DNA of 64,000 nucleotides, taken from contig CAWHEX010000009.1 in NCBI GenBank assembly GCA_963828625.1, positions 310,001-374,000 of the forward strand. Reading direction: 5' to 3'. The translations under genes and the position numbers were made by a program. The notes beneath the pieces are model-generated. The model saw only the letters and a list, made by a program, of their open reading frames with translations. It made no database searches and was not told the DNA's origin. This document shows, piece after piece, positions 27,747 to 37,193 of the stretch. Within the stretch, counting starts at the first letter, position 1; every line of letters starts with the position of its first letter. The stretch is from PALSA-894 sp963828625 (GTDB lineage: Bacteria > Pseudomonadota > Alphaproteobacteria > Rhizobiales > Xanthobacteraceae).

Positions 27747-28450
27747 TGCTCTCCGTCGAGAACATCGATGTTTTCTACGGCGACGCGCAGGCGCTCGATG
27801 GCGTTTCGCTCGAGGTGGAGGAGGGCGCGATCGTCGCGATCGTCGGTGCGAACGGCGCGGGCAAGACCTCGCTGATCCGCACCATCGCGGGGATGAACAG
27901 ACCGGCGCGCGGCGCGATCCGTTATCGCGGCTCCGACATCGCGGGCTGGCCGAGCTACCGCGTCTGCAATCTCGGGATCGGGCAGGTGGCGGAAGGCCGC
28001 CAGGTTTTTCCGACGCTCACGGTCGCGGAAAATCTCGACACCGGTGCGATGCTGCCGCGCGCGAAGGCGCAGCGCGATGAAAACCGCGAGCGGGTGCTCG
28101 CGATGTTCCCGCGGCTGCAGGAGCGGATGAAGCAGGCGGCTGGCACACTGTCAGGCGGCGAGCAGCAGATGCTGGCGATCGGGCGCTGCCTGATGGGTGC
28201 CCCGGAATTAGTAATGTTCGACGAGCCTTCGCTGGGCCTGGCGCCGACGATCGTGCAGCACGTGCTGGCGGCGATCCGCGATCTCAATGCGCAGGGGCTG
28301 ACCTGCGTGCTGGTCGAGCAGAATGTCGCGGTGTCGCTCAAGCTCGCGAGCCGCGCCTATGTGCTCGAGAACGGCCGCATCACGCTGTCGGGTTCGGGCG
28401 CAGACCTGTTGGCCGATGATCGGGTGCGGCAGGCTTACCTGGGAATGTGA
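27746..28450 (+). CDS. branched-chain-type ABC transporter ATP-binding protein (LivF family)
   Basis: A 234-residue ATPase with Walker A GANGAGKTS (about 34-42), signature LSGGEQQML and Walker B LVMFDEPSLGLAP. The GLAPTIVQHVL stretch is typical of LivF. Its start shares a base with the stop of the preceding gene (TGATG). It ends the importer operon and converges with a small minus-strand gene, with adjacent stop codons. Confidence 0.9.
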   Translation: MLSVENIDVFYGDAQALDGVSLEVEEGAIVAIVGANGAGKTSLIRTIAGMNRPARGAIRYRGSDIAGWPSYRVCNLGIGQVAEGRQVFPTLTVAENLDTGAMLPRAKAQRDENRERVLAMFPRLQERMKQAAGTLSGGEQQMLAIGRCLMGAPELVMFDEPSLGLAPTIVQHVLAAIRDLNAQGLTCVLVEQNVAVSLKLASRAYVLENGRITLSGSGADLLADDRVRQAYLGM

Positions 28451-28684
28451 CTAGCGCCGCATCAGCGCGCCGAGCGCCATCACGCGCGCGGTCAGCGAAC
28501 TCTCCGGAAACGCACGGCGCAGTGCGCCAAGCGCCTCCGAACCGGACGCCGGGTGCGCGTCGCGCAGGTGGTCCGCCATCGCGGCGGCAAGATCGGCCTC
28601 GGTCCGCTTGGTCATCGCGAACGGGGCGAGCGGCATGTCACCGAAGGGCAGGGCGTCGGCCGGAGAAAGCGGATGCAACACCAT
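28451..28684 (-). CDS. 77-aa conserved-looking hypothetical protein
   Basis: ATG 28684 is chosen because AGGGAGA lies six bases upstream on the minus strand; the frame is open to 28798 but lacks a better site. The product begins MVLHPLSPADALPFGDMPLA and has a helical charged centre (TEADLAAAMADHLRDAHP). No domain is recognised. It lies between the Liv operon, with which it converges, and the GntR gene. It may be unrelated to transport. Confidence 0.5.
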   Translation of the reverse strand: MVLHPLSPADALPFGDMPLAPFAMTKRTEADLAAAMADHLRDAHPASGSEALGALRRAFPESSLTARVMALGALMRR

Positions 28685-28804
28685 TGGAAGTCTCCCTGAA
28701 ACGCGACCCGGCCCGCTGTCATCCTGGAGGATGGCCATTAACGAGCCGTAAACCACGTTTTGTCCGGTTGGTTCCAAGCGCCGCCGCAAAAGCGGCAATG
28801 CGGC

Positions 28805-29542
28805 TCAGGCTGCGGCGGTGTCGCGTGCCGGCAGGGCGACCGCGTCGGGATTGCGGCCGGCGAATTCGATCAGTTCGGTCATCACGGCGTCGAGGTGAAT
28901 TTCCATCGCGGCAACCGCTGCCCGCACGTCGCGCCGCTTGAGCGCCGCGACGATCGCTTGATGCTCTGCGAAGGTGGAGAGTTTGCGGGTCGGCGTGCAC
29001 ATGAAGAGCCGTGCCCGGTCGAGGCTGCCGCGGGCGGTTTCGCATGCACTCTTCACGCGGTCGTAGCCGAGGAAGGCCAGCAGAAGATCGTGTAGTTCCA
29101 GATCGAGCTCATGGAATCGCACATTGTTGTCTGTCGCGAGCACATCTTCCTGTTCGCGCAGGTTGCGGTCGAGTGCCGTCAACAGCGCGGCGTCGGCGCG
29201 GGGCGCAACCGCGCGCATCGCCTCGGCCTCGAGCGCGCGGCGAATGAACATCGCCTGGCGACAATCGGCAAGATCGATGCGGGCAACGCGCGTGCCCCGC
29301 TGCGGCAGGATCTCGACGAAGCCTTCCGCCGAGAGACGCCCGAGCGCCTCGGACACCGGGAAACGCGAGACGCCGAGCCGTTCGCACAGCGCCGCCTTGT
29401 CGATCGCGGTGCCGGGCGGAAGCTCCAGCCGCACGATCGCATCACGGACCACATCCGCCACGCGCTGCACGGTGCCGCCGCGCCCTTGGCGCGTCAGCAT
29501 GGGGAGAAAGGCGTATGGACTCTTGCGTGTCACGGCCCGCAT
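28805..29542 (-). CDS. GntR-family transcriptional regulator, FCD subfamily
   Basis: A 245-residue repressor-type protein. The winged-helix domain (about 20-90) contains the helix-turn-helix ALCERLGVSRFPVSEALGRL. The FCD ligand domain (about 100-225) has the metal/carboxylate His set in RFHELDLELHDLL, EHQAIVAAL and MEIHLDAV. FCD regulators usually sense organic or sugar acids. It is divergent from the TRAP importer, with a palindrome TAACATGTTA directly upstream of its start; that sequence recurs before the carbohydrate ABC operon. Confidence 0.88.
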   Translation of the reverse strand: MRAVTRKSPYAFLPMLTRQGRGGTVQRVADVVRDAIVRLELPPGTAIDKAALCERLGVSRFPVSEALGRLSAEGFVEILPQRGTRVARIDLADCRQAMFIRRALEAEAMRAVAPRADAALLTALDRNLREQEDVLATDNNVRFHELDLELHDLLLAFLGYDRVKSACETARGSLDRARLFMCTPTRKLSTFAEHQAIVAALKRRDVRAAVAAMEIHLDAVMTELIEFAGRNPDAVALPARDTAAA

Positions 29543-29543
29543 A

Positions 29544-29557
29544 GTAACATGTTAGTT
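29544..29557. promoter_or_regulatory. putative FCD/GntR operator, copy 1
   Basis: TAACATGTTA (29545-29554) is a perfect 10-bp palindrome in the sequence GTAACATGTTAGTT. It lies two bases upstream of the GntR start codon and about 90 bp before dctP, in the divergent control region. The first ten bases recur exactly at 32681-32690. It probably mediates autoregulation and control of the TRAP operon. Confidence 0.6.
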
Positions 29558-29642
29558 AGGTGGCTGCCCACCATCAAACAAGGGACGACCACGGCCCGCG
29601 AGAGCCCGGGCTCGCCGACAACAAAGGCTCAGGAGGAACGTC

Positions 29643-30629
29643 ATGCCGCAATGGACGCGCCGGATCGCACTCGGCGCCACGCTCATCATCGCCGCCACGC
29701 TTGCCGGTCCTGCCGCCGCGCAGACCAAGCTCAAGTGGGCGCACGTCTACGAGATCGCCGAGCCCTATCATACGCAAGCGTTGTGGGCAGCCGAGGAAAT
29801 CAAGAAGCGCACCACCGGCAAATACGAGATCGGCGTGTTTCCGGCCTCGCAGCTCGGCAACGAGAACCAGATCAACGAAGGCCTCGGGCTCGGCACCGTC
29901 GACCTGATCTACACGGGTACGTCGTTCGCCGGTTCGATCCACAAGCCGCTCGCGATCTCCGGCGCGCCGTTCATGCTGCGCGATTTCAATCACTGGAAAG
30001 CCTATCGCGACGGCCAGTTGTTCCGCGACATCGCCAAGGGTTACGACGACAAGACCAAGCACAAGGTCCTCGCGCTGACCTACTACGGCGAGCGCATGGT
30101 GACGGCGAACAAGGAGATCAAGAAGCCCGAGGACATGAAGGGCATGAAGCTGCGCGTGCCGCCCGCGCCGCTCTATCTGATGCTGACGAAATCGGTCGGC
30201 GCCAACGCGACGCCGATCGCCTTCGCCGAGGTCTATCTCGCGCTCCAGCAGAAGACCGTGGACGGGCAGGAGAATCCGCTGCCGACCATCATGGCCAAGA
30301 AGTTCTACGAAGTTCAGACCCACGTCATGCTGACCGGCCACATCATCGAGTCGCTGCTCACCATCGTCGGCAGCCACGTCTGGTCGAAACTTTCCGACCC
30401 CGAAAAGAAGATCTTCGAGGACGTGCTAAAGGAAGCCGCGGCGAAGTCGAGCGACGAAATCCGCGCGACCGAGCAGAAGATCGCCGAAGAGCTGCGCAAG
30501 CTTGGCAAGACCGTCGTCACGGTGGACCGCGAGGCATTCCGTCAGGCCGCGGTATCGCTGCACAACGACGCCTCCGCGGGCGCCGGCTGGAGCAGGGCCG
30601 AGTACGACGCGCTTCAGGCGTTGAAGTAA
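29643..30629 (+). CDS. dctP: TRAP transporter solute-binding protein DctP
   Basis: A 328-residue periplasmic protein. The signal peptide ends near PAAAQ (27). Family features include GNENQINEGLGLGTVDL, the ligand-carboxylate Arg in MKGMKLRVPPAPLY (about residue 170), and the VDGQENPLPTI loop. A strong AGGAGG site (29631-29636) precedes the ATG. It binds an organic or sugar acid for the DctQM permease. It is divergent from an FCD regulator and separated from dctQ by a palindromic repeat. Confidence 0.92.
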   Translation: MPQWTRRIALGATLIIAATLAGPAAAQTKLKWAHVYEIAEPYHTQALWAAEEIKKRTTGKYEIGVFPASQLGNENQINEGLGLGTVDLIYTGTSFAGSIHKPLAISGAPFMLRDFNHWKAYRDGQLFRDIAKGYDDKTKHKVLALTYYGERMVTANKEIKKPEDMKGMKLRVPPAPLYLMLTKSVGANATPIAFAEVYLALQQKTVDGQENPLPTIMAKKFYEVQTHVMLTGHIIESLLTIVGSHVWSKLSDPEKKIFEDVLKEAAAKSSDEIRATEQKIAEELRKLGKTVVTVDREAFRQAAVSLHNDASAGAGWSRAEYDALQALK

Positions 30630-30642
30630 GGGCACGCTTCGC

Positions 30643-30740
30643 CGTCATCGCCCGCGAAGGCGGGAGATCCAGTAGTCGCCAGCGGGGCGAACGATCGCCG
30701 CCGGTGTTTACTGGGTGCCCCGCCTTCGCGGGGCACGACG
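30643..30740. repeat. interspersed palindromic element between dctP and dctQ
   Basis: The outer arms (30643-30674, starting CGTCATCGCCCGCGAAGG; 30709-30740, ending GGGGCACGACG) form an imperfect 32-bp inverted repeat, enclosing an inner smaller hairpin with GCGGGGCGA and TCGCCGC. The arms, with CGCGAAGGCGGG and ATCCAGTA mirrored by TACTGGGT and CGCCTTCGCGGGG, are of the type repeated many times in Bradyrhizobium-like genomes. In this position it folds in the mRNA between a binding-protein gene and its permease genes. No second copy is in the window. Confidence 0.75.
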
Positions 30741-30758
30741 GGCAGGTGGGGGGACAGC

Positions 30759-31313
30759 ATGAGCGCCGAGAAATCTCCGGGCGAGGAGCACCTCATCCAT
30801 GTGGAGGAAGAGGACATCGTCATCGAGCATCACCCGGAGGACTGGGTCGCGTTCGTCATCTTCTGGAGCCTCGCGTTCATCGTCTTTCTGCAGTTCTTCA
30901 CGCGCTATGTGCTCAACGACAGCCTGTCCTGGACCGAGGAGATCGCGCGCTACGGCCTAATGTGGATTGTGTTCGTCGGTGGCGCGATCGTGACGCGCCG
31001 CAACACCCACATCGCGGTGGAGCTTCTTTCCAACGTCATGAAGCCTGGGCCGCTGCGTTCCGCGCTGCTCGCGGCCGTCGACTTCATCAAGCTCGGATTT
31101 CTTGCACTGCTGGCCTATTTCTCGCTCACGATCGTCGAGCGCATGCACATGCAGCGCATGACCGTGTTCGACCTGCCGATGAGCTACGTCTACGCAGGCG
31201 TCGCGGTCGGCTGCTTCCTCATGCTCGTCCGGCAGGTGGGCAATGTCTGGCGCAACGCACGTGAACGATGGCGCAAGCCGCACGATGTCACGCACCAGGT
31301 CGCGGCGGACTAG
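30759..31313 (+). CDS. dctQ: TRAP transporter small permease DctQ
   Basis: A 184-residue protein with four membrane spans (about 30-48, 65-82, 104-124, 145-163). FTRYVLNDSLSWTEEIARYGLMW and GAIVTRRNTHIAVELL are DctQ hallmarks. The N-terminus is acidic (EEEDIVIEHHPED). It partners with DctM, whose gene starts 3 bp downstream. Confidence 0.9.
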   Translation: MSAEKSPGEEHLIHVEEEDIVIEHHPEDWVAFVIFWSLAFIVFLQFFTRYVLNDSLSWTEEIARYGLMWIVFVGGAIVTRRNTHIAVELLSNVMKPGPLRSALLAAVDFIKLGFLALLAYFSLTIVERMHMQRMTVFDLPMSYVYAGVAVGCFLMLVRQVGNVWRNARERWRKPHDVTHQVAAD

Positions 31314-31316
31314 ACA

Positions 31317-32597
31317 ATGACCATCCTGTTCTTCGTCTTCATCGCGGTCCTGATCGCCGGCGTGCCGGTCTTCATCGCGCTCGCGGGTTCATCGTTGCTC
31401 TACACGCACTTCATCGCGGGCATTCCGGACTTCGTGATCCTGCACCGCATGGCGGGCGGCATCGACTCGTTCCCGCTCCTGGCGGTGCCGTTCTTCATCC
31501 TCGCCGGCAACCTGATGAATTCCGCGGGCATCACTAATCGGATCTACGACTTCGCCGTTGCGGTCGCGGGCTGGATGCGCGGCGGGCTCGCGCAGGTCAA
31601 CATCATCGGCTCGGTGATCTTCGCCGGCATGTCCGGCACCGCGATCGCGGACGCGGCCGGTCTCGGCACCATCGAGATCAAGGCGATGAAGGATCATGGC
31701 TACGACACGGAGTTCGCGGTCGGCGTGACCGCCGCCTCTTCGACGCTGGGACCGATCATCCCTCCGTCTTTGCCGTTCGTGATCTACGGCATGATGGCGA
31801 ATGTCTCGATCGGCGCGCTCTTTCTTGGCGGCGTCATCCCGGGCGCCGTGATGACGATCTTCATGATGCTGTACGTCTATTACTGTGCCCGCAAATACAA
31901 CATGGGCCGCGATCAGGCGTTCCGCTGGAAGGTGCTGGCGTTGACGTTCGTTGCCGCGCTGCCCGCGTTGCTGACGCCCGCGATCATCATCGGCGGCATG
32001 ACGTTCGGCTGGTTCACGCCGACCGAGGCCGCGATCGCGGCCTGCGCGTGGGCGATGATGCTCGGGATCTTCCTCTATCGCTCTCTGTCGCTGAAGCAGT
32101 TCTACAAGGTCACGATGGACACCATCGAGACCACGGCCGGCGTGCTGCTGATCGTCGGCGCGGCGTCGCTGTTCGGCTGGGTGCTGACCACCACGCGGGT
32201 CACCGAATACACCACGGAGGCGCTGCTCGCCGTCACCGACAACCGTTATGTCATCCTGCTGCTTGCCAACGTCGTGCTGCTCGTCGTCGGCTGTTTCCTC
32301 GAGCCGATCGCGTCGATCAGCATTCTGGTGCCGGTTCTGATGCCGGTCATCATCAAGGTCGGCATCGACCCGGTGCACTTCGGCGTCGTGATGACGCTCA
32401 ACCTGATGATCGGCCTGCTGCACCCACCGCTCGGGATGGTGCTGTTCGTGCTCGCGCGCATCGCAAAGCTATCGCTCGAACGCACCACCATGGCGATTCT
32501 GCCATGGCTGATCCCGCTACTGATGTCGCTGATCGCAATCACGCTCATTCCTGAGTTGACGCTCTGGCTCCCGCGCATGGCCGGACTGGTGAATTAG
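31317..32597 (+). CDS. dctM: TRAP transporter large permease DctM
   Basis: A 426-residue, about 12-span sodium-coupled carrier. MRGGLAQVNIIGSVIFAGMS and GVTAASSTLGPIIPPSLPFV are the conserved DctM motifs, with GLLHPPLGMVLFV in the second half. It carries the substrate delivered by DctP. A terminator at 32604-32636 closes the operon. Confidence 0.93.
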   Translation: MTILFFVFIAVLIAGVPVFIALAGSSLLYTHFIAGIPDFVILHRMAGGIDSFPLLAVPFFILAGNLMNSAGITNRIYDFAVAVAGWMRGGLAQVNIIGSVIFAGMSGTAIADAAGLGTIEIKAMKDHGYDTEFAVGVTAASSTLGPIIPPSLPFVIYGMMANVSIGALFLGGVIPGAVMTIFMMLYVYYCARKYNMGRDQAFRWKVLALTFVAALPALLTPAIIIGGMTFGWFTPTEAAIAACAWAMMLGIFLYRSLSLKQFYKVTMDTIETTAGVLLIVGAASLFGWVLTTTRVTEYTTEALLAVTDNRYVILLLANVVLLVVGCFLEPIASISILVPVLMPVIIKVGIDPVHFGVVMTLNLMIGLLHPPLGMVLFVLARIAKLSLERTTMAILPWLIPLLMSLIAITLIPELTLWLPRMAGLVN

Positions 32598-32603
32598 GGA
32601 ACA

Positions 32604-32636
32604 CGGTTTTTCGCGCAGCGAGAAAGCCGCTTTTTT
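32604..32636 (+). terminator. rho-independent terminator after dctM
   Basis: CGGTTTTTCGC (from 32604) and GCGAGAAAGCCG (to 32629) form an imperfect hairpin, followed by C and a six-T run (32631-32636). It lies 7 bp after the dctM stop and separates the TRAP operon from the next control region. Confidence 0.65.
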
Positions 32637-32680
32637 CCGCCGGAGGCTGTAAAACCGAGGGTGGGACGGCTAGCCCACCC

Positions 32681-32694
32681 GTAACATGTTGGTG
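32681..32694. promoter_or_regulatory. putative FCD/GntR operator, copy 2
   Basis: GTAACATGTTGGTG repeats the ten bases GTAACATGTT found at 29544-29553 upstream of the FCD regulator and dctP. It sits 75 bp before the carbohydrate binding-protein start, after the TRAP terminator. This suggests the same regulator also controls the ABC/SDR/UxaA operon. Confidence 0.55.
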
Positions 32695-32768
32695 TATGGT
32701 TTCGCATCGTCGAAACAACAAGAACAGCCGACGGTACGGGACTGGCTATCACAAGGGAGAGAAGCCTA

Positions 32769-34106
32769 ATGCGATCAGGAATGACTCGGCGTACCGCGAT
32801 CAAGACCGCGGCGCTCGCGACAACGGCTGTCATCGCAGCACCCTATGTTCGCGGCGCCTACGCCGCAGGCAAGCTTTCGATCGGCTTCTGGGATCACTGG
32901 GTGCCCGGCGCCAACGCTGCCTCCAAGACGCTTGTCGAGGAATGGGCAGCCAAGGAAAAGGTCGAGGTCACGATCGACTACATCCCCTCGCAGGGGAACA
33001 AGAACCTCATCACCATCGCGGCCGAGGCGCAGGCGCGTTCCGGTCACGACATCCTGGCGTTCCCGACCTGGGAACCGCAGGGCCACTCCGAGCGGCTCGT
33101 CCCCGTGACCGACATCATGGAAGAGCTGATCAAGCAGAACGGCGACGTGAACGAGACCGTGAAATATCTCGGCCGCGCCAATAACCAGTGGATCGCGGTG
33201 CCGGCCACCATCGGCTCGCAAATCAAGGGGCCGTGTTCGCGCATCGACCTGCTCAAGCAGCATGCCGGCATCGACATCCAGGCGATGTATCCGGCGGGCT
33301 CGGCGCCGAAGGCGGACGACTGGACCCTCGCGACGTTCCTCAAGGCGGCGGAAGCCTGCCACAAGGCTGGCGTACCGTTCGGCATCGGCCTTGGCACCAC
33401 GTCCGATAACGTCGACTCTGCGGGCGCCTTCTTCCATGCGCATGGCGCCATGCTGGTCGACGCCAAGGGCACCATCACGGTCAAGTCGGATCCGGTGCGC
33501 CAGGCGCTCGAGTTCTACAAGAAGCTCGCGTCCTTCATGCCGCCGGACATTCCGGCTTGGGACGACGCCTCGAACAACAAGTGGATCGTGTCCGGCAGGG
33601 GCGCGATGATCATGAACCCGCCGAGCGCCTGGGCGGTGGCCAAGCGCGATGCGCCGCAAATCGCAGAGCAGCTCTGGACTCACGGCTTCCCATCCGGTCC
33701 GAAGGGACGCTTCGCGCCGTTCCTGCCGTACTTCTGGGGCGTGTGGAACTTCTCCAAGAATATTCCGGCAGCGAAGAGCCTGCTGGTCCAGCTGTCGCAG
33801 CGGTCGTCCGCCGAGAAGATGGTCGCGGCGAGCGGCGGCTACGACCTGCCGTCGTTCTCCAAGCTCACCGACTTCAAGACCTGGGCCGAGGAAGGACCGC
33901 CGAAGGGTACGCTCTACCACTACCCCAACCCGCACAATCATCAGGTGCTCTCGGTCGCCGCCGCTCCGGCGCCGGCCAAGATCGCGCATCAAATCTACAC
34001 CCAGGCGGTGCAGACCAAGATGATCGTCCGGTACATGCAGGGCGAGGCGATGGAAAAGACCCTCGCTTGGGCCGAGAGCGAAGTCGAAGGGTTCATGCGG
34101 ACCTGA
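32769..34106 (+). CDS. carbohydrate ABC transporter substrate-binding protein (family 1)
   Basis: A 445-residue extracellular sugar-binding-type protein with a twin-arginine signal (MTRRTAIKTAALATT, cleavage near AYAAG). Mature features include SIGFWDHWVPGAN and AEAQARSGHDILAFPTWEP. AGGGAG about 10 bases upstream supports ATG 32769; the in-frame ATG at 32781 is an alternative. With two MalFG-type permeases, a MalK-type ATPase, an SDR and a UxaA dehydratase following, the likely ligand is a sugar acid or sugar (inference). Confidence 0.88.
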   Translation: MRSGMTRRTAIKTAALATTAVIAAPYVRGAYAAGKLSIGFWDHWVPGANAASKTLVEEWAAKEKVEVTIDYIPSQGNKNLITIAAEAQARSGHDILAFPTWEPQGHSERLVPVTDIMEELIKQNGDVNETVKYLGRANNQWIAVPATIGSQIKGPCSRIDLLKQHAGIDIQAMYPAGSAPKADDWTLATFLKAAEACHKAGVPFGIGLGTTSDNVDSAGAFFHAHGAMLVDAKGTITVKSDPVRQALEFYKKLASFMPPDIPAWDDASNNKWIVSGRGAMIMNPPSAWAVAKRDAPQIAEQLWTHGFPSGPKGRFAPFLPYFWGVWNFSKNIPAAKSLLVQLSQRSSAEKMVAASGGYDLPSFSKLTDFKTWAEEGPPKGTLYHYPNPHNHQVLSVAAAPAPAKIAHQIYTQAVQTKMIVRYMQGEAMEKTLAWAESEVEGFMRT

Positions 34107-34134
34107 GGCGTTTCTCGGGACGCAGACACGCTCC

Positions 34135-34160
34135 ACGGGCGCGCAGCGATGCGCGCCCGT
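34135..34160 (+). repeat. 11-bp stem-loop between carbohydrate binding-protein and permease genes
   Basis: ACGGGCGCGCA (34135-34145) pairs perfectly with TGCGCGCCCGT (34150-34160) around the loop GCGA, with no T-run. It is the third ABC operon in this window with such a hairpin directly after the binding-protein gene. Confidence 0.75.
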
Positions 34161-34238
34161 CACAGTCGATCAAGCCGGGCGACAGATCAGCAAGCGTACT
34201 GCGCTTAACCTGACGGGCTCGTGAGGGAAGGGGACACT

Positions 34239-35171
34239 ATGGTCGACGCAGTCGTCGGTGACATGCGCACGGCGCCACGCGCGCGCACGCGGGGGGGATT
34301 TCGCAAGACACTGCAGCGCAGATCCACCATCGCATTCCTGATGGCCCTGCCGCTGATCCTGCTGATCGCATTACTGGTGATCTACCCGGCGTTCTACGCG
34401 GTCCATCTGGCGATGCTCAACAAGTCGATGCAGCGATTCGTCGGGCTCTCGAATTTCACCTTCCTGTTCAAGCGCGAAACGTTCTGGATGGTGGTGCAGC
34501 AGTCCTGCATCTTTGCCATCACGGCCGTGCTCTTCAAGGCGCTGATCGGCTTCATCGTCGCGCATTTCGTTCACAACATTCCGTCGAAAGGCCAGCGCAA
34601 ATGGCGCGGTATGTTGCTCGTGCCGTGGGTGATACCGCCCGCGATGAGTTCGCTCGCCTGGCTGTGGCTGTTCGACCCGTCCTACAGCGCGTTCAACTGG
34701 ATCCTCGCGTTGTTCGGGCTTGGCCCGATCTTCTGGCTCGGCGACGCCAACTGGGCACGCTTCTCCGTCATCCTGGTGAACGTCTGGTTCGGCGCGCCGT
34801 TCTTCATGATCATGTATCTGGCGGCGCTGAAATCCGTTCCCGACCAGCTCTATGAGGCGGCGGCCATCGACGGCGCCAACTGGTGGCAGCGCATCTGGTA
34901 TGTGACGCTTCCGATGATGCGCAACATCATCGCGATCACGACGCTGTTCTCGCTGATCGTCACCTTCGCCAACTTCGACATCGTGCAGGTGTTGACCGCC
35001 GGCGGGCCGATCGACAAGACGCATGTCTTCGCCACCTGGGCGTTTCGGCTCGGCATTCAGGGCAACGACATCCCGCTCGGCGCCAGCGTGTCGCTGTTCA
35101 TGTTCCCGATCCTCGCAGTCGCGGCCGTCTTCATCCTGCGCGACATCAACAAGCGGGGGAACGAAGCATGA
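34239..35171 (+). CDS. carbohydrate ABC transporter permease (MalF/UgpA type)
   Basis: About 310 residues with six spans. ATG 34239 follows a GAAGGGGA ribosome site; an in-frame GTG at 34221 is less likely. The EAA loop EAAAIDGANWWQRIWYVTLP (about 206-225), which docks onto the ATPase, is intact. Its stop overlaps the next start. Confidence 0.88.
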   Translation: MVDAVVGDMRTAPRARTRGGFRKTLQRRSTIAFLMALPLILLIALLVIYPAFYAVHLAMLNKSMQRFVGLSNFTFLFKRETFWMVVQQSCIFAITAVLFKALIGFIVAHFVHNIPSKGQRKWRGMLLVPWVIPPAMSSLAWLWLFDPSYSAFNWILALFGLGPIFWLGDANWARFSVILVNVWFGAPFFMIMYLAALKSVPDQLYEAAAIDGANWWQRIWYVTLPMMRNIIAITTLFSLIVTFANFDIVQVLTAGGPIDKTHVFATWAFRLGIQGNDIPLGASVSLFMFPILAVAAVFILRDINKRGNEA

Positions 35172-36082
35172 GTGCCGTAACCGTCGACAGCGTCGACCGG
35201 AGCGCCCGGCGCGCGAAATACGGCAGCATGAGCCGCGACCGCCGCTGGGCGATGCGGTGGTCTTATGTCTTCCTCACGCTGTTCGCGATCTTCTTCCTCA
35301 CCCCGCCGATCTACATGTTCATTACGTCGCTCAAGACGAGCGCCGAGATCTCGGCCGCGACGAGCCCGTGGTGGATCTATCATCCGACGCTGTCGAATTA
35401 CGTCGAATTGCTGACTTCAAGCGTCTATCTGACGTTTTTCCGCAATTCGGCAATCGTCTCGATCTTCGTTGTCATCATCACGATGATGATCAGCGTGCCA
35501 GCGGCATTCGCGCTCGCGCGCATGAAATTCTGGGGCTCGGCGACGCTCGCGACGGGCGTGTTTCTGACTTACCTGATCCCGGAGACCCTGCTGTTCATAC
35601 CGCTGTTCAAGATGTTCGCGGTGTTCAACGAATGGACCGGCATTCAACTCATCAACAGATGGTGGGTTCTGCTGATCGTCTATCCGACGCTGACGGTGCC
35701 GTTCGCGACCTGGATCATGATCGGCTATTTCGCCTCGATCCCGAAGGAGCTGGACGAAGCGGCGCTGATGGACGGTGCGAACTACCGCCAGATCCTGTTC
35801 AAGATTTTCATCCCGGTGGCGCTGCCGGGAATCATCGCGGCGACGATTTTCGCCTTCACGGTTAGCTGGGCGCAGTTCCTCTACCCGCTTGCCTTCACCA
35901 CGTCGGCCGACCAGCTCGTGCTGCCGGTCGGCATCATCACGACGCTGATCAAGGGCGATGTGTTCAACTGGGGACAGATCATGACAGGTGCGCTCCTCGG
36001 CGCCGCGCCGCCGCTGATCATCTACGCGTTCCTGATGGATTACTACATTGCCGGCCTCACCGCCGGCGCGACGAAGGGTTGA
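35168..36082 (+). CDS. carbohydrate ABC transporter permease (MalG/UgpE type)
   Basis: A 304-residue permease with six spans. PPIYMFITSLKTSAEI near 46-61 and the EAA loop DEAALMDGANYRQILFKIFI (about 197-216) are MalG-type hallmarks. It overlaps the upstream permease by 4 bp and is 6 bp from the ATPase gene. It forms a heterodimeric channel with that permease. Confidence 0.88.
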   Translation: MSAVTVDSVDRSARRAKYGSMSRDRRWAMRWSYVFLTLFAIFFLTPPIYMFITSLKTSAEISAATSPWWIYHPTLSNYVELLTSSVYLTFFRNSAIVSIFVVIITMMISVPAAFALARMKFWGSATLATGVFLTYLIPETLLFIPLFKMFAVFNEWTGIQLINRWWVLLIVYPTLTVPFATWIMIGYFASIPKELDEAALMDGANYRQILFKIFIPVALPGIIAATIFAFTVSWAQFLYPLAFTTSADQLVLPVGIITTLIKGDVFNWGQIMTGALLGAAPPLIIYAFLMDYYIAGLTAGATKG

Positions 36083-36088
36083 GTCGAC

Positions 36089-37187
<1,099 letters not shown>

Positions 37188-37193
37188 CCCGCC

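Noticed and set aside
29111..31264. A 717-codon plus-strand frame over the GntR gene, dctP and dctQ
   Set aside because: It covers three recognised genes in other frames and has shadow-frame composition.
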